DNA of 64,000 nt, taken from the NCBI GenBank assembly GCA_041563315.1, contig JBFFNE010000003.1, positions 10,800 through 74,799 on the forward strand, given 5' to 3'. The stretch comes from JBFEYJ01 sp041563315. GTDB taxonomy: Bacteria > Pseudomonadota > Gammaproteobacteria > Thiohalomonadales > Thiohalomonadaceae. The position numbers and the translations under genes were made by a program. Positions 52,045-59,490 of this stretch are shown here, in pieces. Positions within the stretch are counted from its first letter, which is position 1. Each line of letters starts with the position of its first letter. Under the pieces are notes generated by a model, which had not been told where the DNA came from, did no database searches, and saw only the letters and a list, made by a program, of their open reading frames with translations.

Positions 52045-52752
52045 GTGAAATATCTCAATCTAAACGATCACCATAGCGAAGCCGAGTGCTCTAACGATGC
52101 GATCAAGTCCAGTGAACTGCTGGTAAACCGCCTGACAGAGCTGGAACAGGAGCTGCAGACCGCCACGGGCGTTGATCGCCTTAAGCCCCTGCTCGACAGC
52201 GGATACATTCTGCTGGATCTGGTTGATCGCGACAAGGATGCCTGGAAGGCGGGCAAAGAGGCCTTTGATATCGCCATTGCCAATGAACAATGGCTGCAGG
52301 CGGTCGAGGCCTGCGACATCATCTATCAGGCGGATCAGGACGATGCGGTGAAAGCCCTGGCTCATGGGATCTGGCTGGGGGTCACCTATCCCATCGATCC
52401 GGAACTCAGCGTCGCGATGCTTCAACACTTGGTCGAAGAGACCCCGGACAATTCCGACGGTGCCGGTGTGGCTGCCGCCACGGCCTGTTACCTCGTGGAT
52501 ATGCGCGCCCAGGGTAAGCAGTGTGATGATCTGCAGTTCTTTACCGGCCAGCTGCTCGGCCAGGTGGCCCGCCGCCATACCAACGGCGCCTGCGACACCC
52601 AGGAGCTGTTCGATATCTGGATGGATCGCCTTGAGCTGAAAGAGCCGGACAAGTTCCTGCCGCGCCTGGCGGCCATCGTTGACGTTCTGGTGCCCGCTGG
52701 CGAGTGGTGGTATGACCGGGACGTATTGCGTGAAAAAATTCCGGCGGAGTAA
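52045..52752 (+). CDS. Unknown helical protein of the Cmx6-RspA operon
   Basis: A 235-residue soluble, acidic, mostly helical protein with no recognised domain. It begins at a GTG. Segments such as LVNRLTELEQELQTATG, EAFDIAIANEQWLQAVEACDIIYQ and PDKFLPRLAAIVDVL suggest a repeat-helix fold. It ends six bases before the Cas6-like gene, so a joint function is likely. No catalytic motif is visible. Confidence 0.7.
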   Translation: MKYLNLNDHHSEAECSNDAIKSSELLVNRLTELEQELQTATGVDRLKPLLDSGYILLDLVDRDKDAWKAGKEAFDIAIANEQWLQAVEACDIIYQADQDDAVKALAHGIWLGVTYPIDPELSVAMLQHLVEETPDNSDGAGVAAATACYLVDMRAQGKQCDDLQFFTGQLLGQVARRHTNGACDTQELFDIWMDRLELKEPDKFLPRLAAIVDVLVPAGEWWYDRDVLREKIPAE

Positions 52753-52757
52753 GTCGT

Positions 52758-53426
52758 ATGTATTGGCAAGAGGAAGAAGACGACGGTAGTCAGTTTGTTG
52801 TCCCAGAGGATGTCGTTGACGTCCAGTTCTCCATCACCTGCAAGAGCCTGCCGGTAGATCATGCGCACGCGCTATCCACTGCCGTAAAGGAGGCACTGCC
52901 CTGGTTTGCCGAGGAGGTTCAGGCCGGACTGCACCTAATCCATGTCGCCGAGTCGGGCAATGGCTGGGAGCGCCCCCAGGGAGAGGATGAATTGCTTTAT
53001 CTTTCTCGCCGGACCAAGCTTACCCTGCGTGTGCCACATCATCGGCTCGAGGATACTAAACAGCTGACCGGCCAGATCCTTGATGTCGCGGGTAACGCCA
53101 TGGAGATAGGTAAGAGCAATGTTCGCCTGCTCAGTATCTCCACAACCCTCTATGCTCGCTACGTTGCCAGCGAAACGGGGCAGAGTGAGGATGATTTTCT
53201 GGCTGCACTGATCACTGAACTCAAGAGTGCTGGTCTGCGATTCAAGAAGGTGCTTTGTGGTAAAGAGAACCTGATGGATACTCCGGATGGCTCAATTATC
53301 ACGCGCAGTCTGTTGGTTGCGGACATGGGATTCGATGATGCAGTTAAGCTGCAGGAGACCGGTGTTGGCCCACATGCCTACAAGAAACTTGGTTGTGGCT
53401 TGTTCATTGCCCATAAGACCGTTTAA
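52758..53426 (+). CDS. Cas6/Cmx6-like RAMP protein, orphan
   Basis: The 222-residue protein follows the pattern of type I-MYXAN Cas6 (Cmx6), the endoribonuclease that cuts pre-crRNA: VQFSITCKSLPVDHAHALSTA near the start, YLSRRTKLTLRVP, GQILDVAGNAMEIG, TTLYARYVAS, then the Gly-rich C-terminal loop VGPHAYKKLGCGLF with AHKTV. No other cas gene and no CRISPR array occur in the window. It lies 61 bases before a DsrC paralogue and in the operon facing dsrA, so it may have been recruited to another RNA-binding role. Whether it is catalytic cannot be told; a candidate catalytic histidine is in PVDHAHAL. Confidence 0.72.
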   Translation: MYWQEEEDDGSQFVVPEDVVDVQFSITCKSLPVDHAHALSTAVKEALPWFAEEVQAGLHLIHVAESGNGWERPQGEDELLYLSRRTKLTLRVPHHRLEDTKQLTGQILDVAGNAMEIGKSNVRLLSISTTLYARYVASETGQSEDDFLAALITELKSAGLRFKKVLCGKENLMDTPDGSIITRSLLVADMGFDDAVKLQETGVGPHAYKKLGCGLFIAHKTV

Positions 53427-53487
53427 AATGGCGTGATTTGATTTTTTTGGCTTAGTAATAACAGCGTTAATGAGATAGGAGAAAACG

Positions 53488-53826
53488 ATGGGTTACGAAG
53501 TGAACGGCAAGACCATTGAAGCCAATGACAACGGCTACCTGATTAATATTGAGGACTGGAATGAGGACGTGGCTGCTGTTATTGCCGCTGCCGAGGGTAT
53601 TGCCCTGACCGAAAAGTCCTGGGACCTGATCAACTTCTTGCGTGACGAGTACATCAACAATAACGGCAACCAGCCCAATGACCGTAATATCGTCAAGGCC
53701 ATGTCCGATAAGTGGGGCGAGAAGTTGCAGGCCAAAGACCTATACACTTTGTTCCCTATGCAGCCCTCCAAGCAAGCCGCTAAAATCGGTGGTCTGCCGG
53801 AGAGCCGTCGTAAGGGTGGTTACTAA
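53488..53826 (+). CDS. RspA-type DsrC paralogue lacking both redox cysteines
   Basis: A 112-residue member of the TusE/DsrC family, with GYEVNGKTIEANDNGYLINIEDWNED and SWDLINFLRDEYINNNGNQPNDRNI. The C-terminal arm is kept (KQAAKIGGLPE) but the two sulfur-handling cysteines are Ala98 and Lys109, and the tail RRKGGY is basic. Cysteine-less DsrC relatives have been termed RspA, regulatory sulfur-related proteins. It cannot carry sulfur and may act as a regulator or binding partner. AGGAGAAAACG before the ATG. Confidence 0.85.
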   Translation: MGYEVNGKTIEANDNGYLINIEDWNEDVAAVIAAAEGIALTEKSWDLINFLRDEYINNNGNQPNDRNIVKAMSDKWGEKLQAKDLYTLFPMQPSKQAAKIGGLPESRRKGGY

Positions 53827-53853
53827 TCGGTAGCTAAGCCTTTACGGCCCAAG

Positions 53854-53881
53854 AAAGCCCGCCGTTGTTGCGGGCTTTTTT
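53854..53881 (+). terminator. Intrinsic terminator after the RspA gene
   Basis: AAAGCCCGC (53854-53862) pairs with GCGGGCTTT (53870-53878) around a seven-base loop, followed by a T run to 53881. On the minus strand the stem is followed by CTT, so it may also stop the convergent gene ending at 53933. Confidence 0.88.
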
Positions 53882-53911
53882 ATGGAAAAGATCTAACCGC
53901 TCACAAGTCAG

Positions 53912-53931
53912 TCTGGGCAATTTTGCCCAGA
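53912..53931. other. Palindrome at the 3' end of the DsrS-like gene
   Basis: TCTGGGCAA and TTGCCCAGA are perfect inverted arms around two bases, just past the stop of the minus-strand gene at 53933. No T-run follows, so it may act with the neighbouring terminator or as a 3'-end stabiliser. Confidence 0.45.
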
Positions 53932-53932
53932 A

Positions 53933-54997
53933 TTAGAGTTTGACGCATTCATCCAACCTTGCGAGCGCCTTCATCAGTTCCTTGCTGTCGTCGCTCTCAC
54001 GCTGACGGTAAATATCGAGCGCCTTTTCTGCCTGCTCCTGCCAGTGTTCGGCACCGCGCTTGACCGTCTCGCGCAGGGCCTTGCCGCCATCACCTTCGAG
54101 CCACTTGTCGTAGGCTGTGCTGAGGGAAGGGAAGATCTCCTTGCGCAGGGTGGTGAAATTGGCCATGTAGAAGTGGAGGGCGGCATCACGCCCCTGTTCC
54201 AGCAGCCAGGGGAGGGTGCGGCGGCAATCGACCAGATGGTCGCGGATGGCGCGTAGCTGGTATTCGGCGCGGGAGCGGGGCAGGCTCGCGAGAATGCTCT
54301 CCCAGTCTGAGCCGAGTTCCTGGCCGATCCGCACTTCTCCCAATTCATGCTCCAGCAGGGTATCGATCTCGTCGCTGGTCATGGCTTCCAGAGCAAGATA
54401 GAGCTCGGTATTGAAGGGGTAATAGCTACAGGCGCGGGCGATCGCCCGCTCCTTGTCCTGCCAGCCCCACTCCTCGAGTTTCTCCCAGACCATACGGCGC
54501 AGGGACTCTCGACGCAGAAAGATTGTGTTGCCGAGACTCAGTGCTGGTGGTGCGGTGATCTCCCGCGCCAGCTCTTTGCCGGCAACGAAAATCGTGGCCC
54601 CCTCCTGCGTGATATTGCGCTCCAGCTCGGCGAGAAAAAAGTGGGGCTTGGCGCCACAGTAACCTCCGCTGTAGACCAGACCTTGAGATGCCAGAAGGTC
54701 ATTGACAGACTGACTGTCGAAGGGTTGATACTGCCCGCTGGTAAGTGCGAGCGGACTGTACTCTTGGTCTTCAAGTTCTACCCATAGCTGTTCACGGGCA
54801 CTGAGCCACTCACCAAGAGGACCTTTGGCTAGGCTTTCTCCAAAGGCAAATCCTTGCTCCCAGCGGTAAAATTCGCGCATCTTGAGCAGGTAGATGCAGA
54901 GGGAGTAGTTTCGGGCATGAAGGGCATCGGAGATATGGCAGTTGTGTTGTACCGTCTCGACCAGTTGCTGCACCTGTACGTTACTTGCATTTGCCAT
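53933..54997 (-). CDS. Unknown cytoplasmic protein, possible DsrS
   Basis: A 354-residue soluble protein (about 41 kDa) that I cannot place by motif. The sequence begins ANASNVQVQQLVETVQHN, includes HARNYSLCIYLLKMREFYRWEQG and ends with a helical region KALDIYRQRESDDSKELM. Allochromatium DsrS is a cytosolic protein of about 41 kDa from the dsr cluster with a regulatory effect, so size and neighbourhood fit. Here it is outside the main operon and convergent with the RspA operon. A start at 55018 is possible. Confidence 0.65.
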   Translation of the reverse strand: MANASNVQVQQLVETVQHNCHISDALHARNYSLCIYLLKMREFYRWEQGFAFGESLAKGPLGEWLSAREQLWVELEDQEYSPLALTSGQYQPFDSQSVNDLLASQGLVYSGGYCGAKPHFFLAELERNITQEGATIFVAGKELAREITAPPALSLGNTIFLRRESLRRMVWEKLEEWGWQDKERAIARACSYYPFNTELYLALEAMTSDEIDTLLEHELGEVRIGQELGSDWESILASLPRSRAEYQLRAIRDHLVDCRRTLPWLLEQGRDAALHFYMANFTTLRKEIFPSLSTAYDKWLEGDGGKALRETVKRGAEHWQEQAEKALDIYRQRESDDSKELMKALARLDECVKL

Positions 54998-55084
54998 AAC
55001 CGGGCCCCATGGTAGCATTTGGGTGACAAGATAAAGTTGAGTTATTTACTCTGATTTTGTCTAGGCTAGCATGCTGAATTAACT

Positions 55085-55117
55085 CCTGCCAAGCAGGAAA
55101 GACCGTCCCGTGACGGT
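55085..55117 (+). promoter_or_regulatory. Two tandem hairpins in the leader of the 196-residue gene
   Basis: CCTGC-CAA-GCAGG (55085-55097) and ACCGTC-CCGT-GACGGT (55102-55117) stand side by side, about 12 bases before the ribosome-binding site GAGGAG. Such an arrangement in a 5' leader could affect translation or RNA decay. Confidence 0.4.
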
Positions 55118-55138
55118 AGTAGATTGTAGAGGAGTACT

Positions 55139-55729
55139 ATGGCGCGTATCAGAACCCGTTGGCACAACAAGTCCAAGCCAAAATCCATTGAAACCATTGC
55201 CGGTGCCGTGGGCATGAATATTTGGAAGATGGCCTCGGGCACTGCCAACAAGATGTATAACGAAGGATTTAACTTTAAAAGTAACGCGCAACTACTTGAA
55301 TTGATTGGTGAGTTTTCTATTTTCCTTATTCAGCTTTCCGATCGTATCGCCTATGACGCGCTTGAAGCGGAGCAGCGCCAGCGTTTCACCCAAGCGCTTG
55401 CCGGCCATATTATCGGAACCATGGTGGAGAATCAGAACGAGGAGCTCGGTCTGGATGAGCGCTATGCAGCGGCCTTTATCGAAAAGCTAAACCACCATCT
55501 CGATGGTTACTCTGAATTTGCTGTGAGTAACGGTGACCCCAGTTATCAGATGCTGCGCTATTTCGGCACCCTGGCTGACAAAGTCATGGGCGGTAGTGAT
55601 AATAAGTGGGTGATTGAGCACGTAATGGAGGTGGAGGCGCCGGTATTGGTTAAGCAGCTTAAGGAGAGCCTGGAAAAGTTGCTGCCGCAGGCACAGTCAG
55701 GGGATGAGGAAGCTGAGGAGGTCTCCTGA
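55139..55729 (+). CDS. Unknown 196-residue protein
   Basis: A soluble helical protein with a very basic start (ARIRTRWHNKSKPKSIETI) and an acidic end (GDEEAEEVS). The central part has LLELIGEFSIFLIQLSDRIAYDALEAEQRQRF and GHIIGTMVENQNEELG. GAGGAGTACT before the ATG is a good ribosome-binding site. It diverges from the possible dsrS. No family is recognised; position beside sulfur genes is the only hint. Confidence 0.7.
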   Translation: MARIRTRWHNKSKPKSIETIAGAVGMNIWKMASGTANKMYNEGFNFKSNAQLLELIGEFSIFLIQLSDRIAYDALEAEQRQRFTQALAGHIIGTMVENQNEELGLDERYAAAFIEKLNHHLDGYSEFAVSNGDPSYQMLRYFGTLADKVMGGSDNKWVIEHVMEVEAPVLVKQLKESLEKLLPQAQSGDEEAEEVS

Positions 55730-56168
55730 CTTCGGGTCTACGACCTTAAAGGGGGGCCGATAAAATCATAGGGTGCGGTGAGATACGAACCGAAGAGCGC
55801 CACGGCAGCGAAGTGGAACAGGGGGCACAGCCCCCGAAAAAGCCCAGGGGTGGACTTCTTGCTGGGCACTCCGCATTAGACCGCCGAAATAGCGATACAA
55901 ATGCTAAAGATTTTTCGTATCTACTTGCCCCCTTATGCGAGTGCCAAGCAGGCCAGGTTGCCCCCTCCGGGGTCTCGAACCTCAATGCCACGGCGCCGCT
56001 TGCCGAAAGCGCCATGCCCACGCTCCCTGGCTACCTGGCACTTCTCTTTTAGCCTTTGCAATAAGAGCATTGTCAGGTGGGGGAGCCGTTAACGATTTTT
56101 CTTTTGCCCGTCCGCCGCGGGACGGGTAGGATCAGTCCCTTGTTTCAAATGCCAAGAGAGCAGGACGG
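55730..56168. other. Intergenic region before tmk
   Basis: About 440 bases with several GC-rich inverted pieces: GGGGGC/GCCCCC near 55820-55834 and CCCGTCC/GGGACGGG near 56108-56127. Short frames here have no ribosome-binding site or protein-like composition. The start of tmk at 56169 has only a weak GGACGG upstream. Confidence 0.45.
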
Positions 56169-56807
56169 ATGCGCGGACATTTTATTACCCTGGAAGGCAG
56201 TGAAGGTAGCGGGAAAAGCACCAATCTTGCCTTTATCCATCAATATCTCCAGCAAAACGGCATTGATGTGGTGCTTACCCGGGAACCGGGGGGCACACCG
56301 TTGGGTGAGACTATCCGTGAACTGCTGCTGGACCACCGTAATTCGACAATGGCCAGCGATACCGAATTGTTGCTGATGTTTGCTGCCCGCGCACAGCACC
56401 TTAATGAACTGATCCTTCCCGCCCTGCAGGCGGGCCAGTGGGTCCTTTGCGACCGTTTTACTGATGCCACCTATGCCTATCAGGGGGCTGGTCGCGGTAT
56501 CGCCGATGAGCGTATCGCCCAGTTGGAGACCTGGGTCCAGGGGGAACTCCGACCGGATCTGACCTTTTTCCTCGACCTTCCCGTAGCACAGGGACTCGCC
56601 CGGGCAGAGGAGCGCAGCACTCCTGATCGGTTTGAGCGTGAGCAAATCGATTTTTTCGATCGGGTTCGCCACGGGTACCTGAAATTGGCCGAGCGCACGC
56701 CGCAGCGCTATCGGGTGGTCGATGCCTCCCTATCGCTGGAAGCGGTGCAGTCCCAACTCAAATCCCTGCTGGACGAGTACCTTAACGTGTGTTGTGCCGC
56801 CTCATGA
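56169..56807 (+). CDS. tmk: Thymidylate kinase
   Basis: Phosphorylates dTMP to dTDP. The 212-residue protein has the P-loop GSEGSGKST, the DR(F/Y) region in TREPGGTPLGE, CDRFTDATYAYQGAGRG and the lid region RSTPDRFE. Its stop overlaps the holB start (ATGA). The order tmk-holB-pilZ-tatD is standard in gammaproteobacteria. Confidence 0.96.
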   Translation: MRGHFITLEGSEGSGKSTNLAFIHQYLQQNGIDVVLTREPGGTPLGETIRELLLDHRNSTMASDTELLLMFAARAQHLNELILPALQAGQWVLCDRFTDATYAYQGAGRGIADERIAQLETWVQGELRPDLTFFLDLPVAQGLARAEERSTPDRFEREQIDFFDRVRHGYLKLAERTPQRYRVVDASLSLEAVQSQLKSLLDEYLNVCCAAS

Positions 56808-57799
56808 GCCGCTGCTCTCCTTACCCATGGCAAGAGGAGCTGTGGCAAGGGCTTATTCGTCGCCTTCGTTCCGGACGCCTGCCCCATGCACTGCTGTTGA
56901 CCGGCATAGCCGGACTCGGCAAGCGTCATTTTGCCGACAGTTTCAGTCGCGCCATGCTGTGCGATACACCGCGAGAAGACGGCACTGCCTGTGGCCGCTG
57001 TCGCGGTTGCCTGCTGTTGGATGCGGGCAGCCATCCTGACTACCTGCGGGTGGAACCCGAGGAGGAGGGGAAGGGGATTGGAATCGATCCGGTCCGCCAA
57101 CTGGCGACCTTCCAGTCCTTGAAAAGTCAGTACGGGCGCCAGCGTGTGATTCAGCTGCAGCCTGCCGACAGGCTCAATACCCATGCCGCCAATGCCCTGC
57201 TGAAGACCCTGGAAGAGCCTGCCGGCAACACGGTGCTTATTCTTACTACTGATAGGGTAACGGCCTTACTGCCGACGATACGAAGCCGCTGCCAGCAAGT
57301 GATCTTTCGTCCACTCAGCGAGCCCTCCGCTGGGGTGCTAAGTTGGCTGCAGGCACAGTTGCACAGTACTGAGATAGCCCCCGAGGTGCTGTTGCAGATG
57401 AGCGCCGGGGCACCACTTAAGGCCCTTTCCCTTTGCAACGATGGCGAACTGGCACTGCGCCAGGAGCTGTTCGATGAATTCCAGGCAATGGAGCAAAACA
57501 GACTTTCGCCGCTCAAACTCGCCGAGCGATGGCTGGAGGCGGGAACTTGGCGGGTGTTGCCGTGGCTCTATTTTTGTCTGGCGGACATGGTACAGCTGAA
57601 GATGGTGCCAAATGCGTCACGCTTAACCAACCCAATGTGGCGGGACGATTTGCAAGCGTTGGCAGAAAAGGTAGACTTGGCTTTTCTCCAGGCACTCCTC
57701 GGGCTGGTGCAGGAGAGAATTGGACTGCTGCGGGGACAGGTGAATCAACAAGTGATTCTGGAAGAGCTCCTCCTGGCCTGGAAACAGCGACGTGTTTGA
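56804..57799 (+). CDS. holB: DNA polymerase III delta' subunit
   Basis: Clamp-loader subunit of 331 residues. There is an AAA+ fold with a modified P-loop (LLTGIAGLGKRHFADSF), zinc cysteines in CGRCRGC plus an upstream CDT, HPDYLRVEPEEEGKGIGIDPVRQL, and NALLKTLEEPAGNTVLILTT with TIRSRCQQV. Family-typical. The start at 56804 overlaps tmk by four bases. Confidence 0.95.
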   Translation: MSRCSPYPWQEELWQGLIRRLRSGRLPHALLLTGIAGLGKRHFADSFSRAMLCDTPREDGTACGRCRGCLLLDAGSHPDYLRVEPEEEGKGIGIDPVRQLATFQSLKSQYGRQRVIQLQPADRLNTHAANALLKTLEEPAGNTVLILTTDRVTALLPTIRSRCQQVIFRPLSEPSAGVLSWLQAQLHSTEIAPEVLLQMSAGAPLKALSLCNDGELALRQELFDEFQAMEQNRLSPLKLAERWLEAGTWRVLPWLYFCLADMVQLKMVPNASRLTNPMWRDDLQALAEKVDLAFLQALLGLVQERIGLLRGQVNQQVILEELLLAWKQRRV

Positions 57800-57874
57800 A
57801 GTTACCGGGATAGCTCATGCCTGTGCCGGTGCAAGAAAAGAAAAATTCAGGCATGAGTGTGGGAGTTACCTGTT

Positions 57875-58225
57875 ATGAATGCTCCGAATCCAAGACAAGG
57901 CATCCTGTCTTTGACCATCAAGGACAAAGGCGCGCTTTACGCGGCCTATATGCCCTACGTCAAAAATGGGGGGTTGTTTATCCCCACCAGCAAACCGTAT
58001 CAGCTAGGGGCTGAGGTATTCATGCTGCTGACACTGATGGAGGATAGCGAAAAGATGCCTGTTGCAGGCAAGATTGTCTGGATCACTCCGACGGGCGCCC
58101 AGGGGAACCGTTCTTCGGGTATCGGTGTGCAGTTCAGCGACCAGGACGGTGGGGCCACACGCAGCAAGATCGAAACCTACCTGGCCGGGACATTGAATTC
58201 CGATCACCAGACACACACGATGTAA
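57875..58225 (+). CDS. PilZ-domain protein (type IV pilus assembly)
   Basis: A 116-residue PilZ protein of the type placed after holB, needed for type IV pilus assembly. The core has ILSLTIKDKGALYAAYMPYVKNGGLFIPTSKPYQLGAEVFMLL and AGKIVWITPTGAQGNRSSGIGVQF. The canonical c-di-GMP residues RxxxR are not seen, as in other PilZ proteins of this group. GGGAG precedes the ATG at 57875; a GTG at 57857 is possible. Confidence 0.88.
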   Translation: MNAPNPRQGILSLTIKDKGALYAAYMPYVKNGGLFIPTSKPYQLGAEVFMLLTLMEDSEKMPVAGKIVWITPTGAQGNRSSGIGVQFSDQDGGATRSKIETYLAGTLNSDHQTHTM

Positions 58226-58228
58226 ATT

Positions 58229-58363
58229 CAGATACGAGATTCGAGGGGAAAGATACGAGGTGTTGCGTACGCTTCGCGTACAATGTCTGTATCATTAAGC
58301 GCGAGCGCAGCGAGCACTTTCCCTCGTATCTTTAATATCTCGTAACTTTTTATCTCGTATCTG
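58229..58363. repeat. MITE-like element with nested perfect inverted repeats
   Basis: The outer arms CAGATACGAGAT (58229-58240) and ATCTCGTATCTG (58352-58363) are perfect inverted repeats of 12 bases. Inner arms AAAGATACGAGG (58249-58260) and CCTCGTATCTTT (58322-58333) are also perfect. The centre contains GCGTAC and GCGAGCGC pieces. Confidence 0.75.
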
Positions 58364-58436
58364 ACTACTCCCCGCTCGCATCAGGACGGGCATCCCTGCA
58401 CGTGCTTTGGCCGGGGAAAAAACGGACGAATACTCT

Positions 58437-58459
58437 CGCCAAGGCGCCAAGGCGCCAAG
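58437..58459. repeat. Short tandem repeat of CGCCAAGG
   Basis: The unit CGCCAAGG is present almost three times in a row. This unit is a familiar dispersed intergenic repeat in many proteobacteria. Confidence 0.6.
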
Positions 58460-58597
58460 CGAAGGGGAGGCTGTGATGCGGACAGCAGTCACATCGTCAA
58501 GCGTCATGATTGGAGAAGGGTGATTTCCTGGCGTGCTTGACGGACCTGGCGAGCGAAATTTATTCTCGAGGCGGGTCGTTGCGTTCAAGGTTCAAAG

Positions 58598-58668
58598 TGT
58601 AGGAGCGGCATCTTGCCGCGACTGTCTGATGCGCCTCCGTTCGATCGCGGCTGGAAGCCGCTCCTACA
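58598..58668. repeat. REP-like palindromic element
   Basis: TGTAGGAGCGGC (58598-58609) and GCCGCTCCTACA (58657-58668) are perfect 12-base inverted ends, with a further GCCGCGA/TCGCGGC pair inside. This is the GTAGGAGC REP-type hairpin. It ends 25 bases before tatD. Confidence 0.75.
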
Positions 58669-58692
58669 TAATCCAAACCCAGCGAGAGTGTC

Positions 58693-59466
58693 ATGTTAGT
58701 AGATTCCCATTGCCACCTGGATCGCCTCGATCTGGAACCCTTCAACGGCGATCTTGCTAACGCGTTGAACCAGGCCAGAGAAAACGGTGTCGACCGTTTT
58801 CTCTGTGTTGCCATCGATCGCAGCAACATCCCCGATGTGATTGCCATCGCCGAGCGTTTCGACAACGTCTACGCCTCCGTCGGCGTGCACCCAAATGAAG
58901 AGGACGACGGCGAGGTCACTGCCGAGGAGCTGATCGCACTGGCTAATCATCCCAAGGTGATCGCCATCGGTGAGACAGGGTTGGACTATTTCCGCAGCGA
59001 AGGTGAACTGGAGTGGCAGAAGCAGCGCTTTCGTAACCACATCACGGCTGCCAAGGCGTGCAACAAGCCACTGATCATTCACTCACGGGAAGCCCGAGAG
59101 GATACCCTTCGCCTGATGCGGGAGGAGGGGGCTGAGGTGGCCGGCGGTATCATGCACTGCTTTGTTGAGGATTGGGAAACCGCACGCCAGGCCATGGAGA
59201 TGGGGTTTTATATCTCCTTCTCCGGTATCGTTACCTTCAAAAATGCCGAGGAGCTGCGTGAGGTAGCACGTCAGGTACCCATCGACCGACTTCTGGTAGA
59301 GACCGACTCGCCCTACCTGGCACCGGTGCCACACCGGGGTAAAAGCAATCAACCCGCCTATGTGCGGCACGTTGCAGAGTTTCTGGCAGAGCTTCGCGGC
59401 GTCTCGTTTGAAGAGCTGAGCGCCCGGACAACGGACAATTTCAATCAGTTGTTTGATCTGCAGTAA
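58693..59466 (+). CDS. TatD-family metal-dependent DNase
   Basis: A 257-residue TIM-barrel hydrolase with DSHCHLDRL, GETGLDYFRSEGE, IIHSREA, GIMHCFVED and ETDSPYLAPVPHRGKSN, the full set of metal ligands. It acts as a 3'-5' exonuclease or D-aminoacyl-tRNA/DNA quality factor, depending on the subgroup; here in the YcfH position after pilZ. GAGAG before the ATG. Confidence 0.94.
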   Translation: MLVDSHCHLDRLDLEPFNGDLANALNQARENGVDRFLCVAIDRSNIPDVIAIAERFDNVYASVGVHPNEEDDGEVTAEELIALANHPKVIAIGETGLDYFRSEGELEWQKQRFRNHITAAKACNKPLIIHSREAREDTLRLMREEGAEVAGGIMHCFVEDWETARQAMEMGFYISFSGIVTFKNAEELREVARQVPIDRLLVETDSPYLAPVPHRGKSNQPAYVRHVAEFLAELRGVSFEELSARTTDNFNQLFDLQ

Positions 59467-59490
59467 ACCCAGGCAATCTCGGGTAGCAGC

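Larger units (their letters stand above)
58226..58692. other. Repeat-rich gap between pilZ and tatD
   Basis: The 467 bases hold three separate repeat features, listed individually (58229, 58437 and 58598), and the direct repeat word GTTCAAGGTTCAAAGT at 58583-58598, identical to one at 20021-20036. No gene is supported. Confidence 0.7.
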
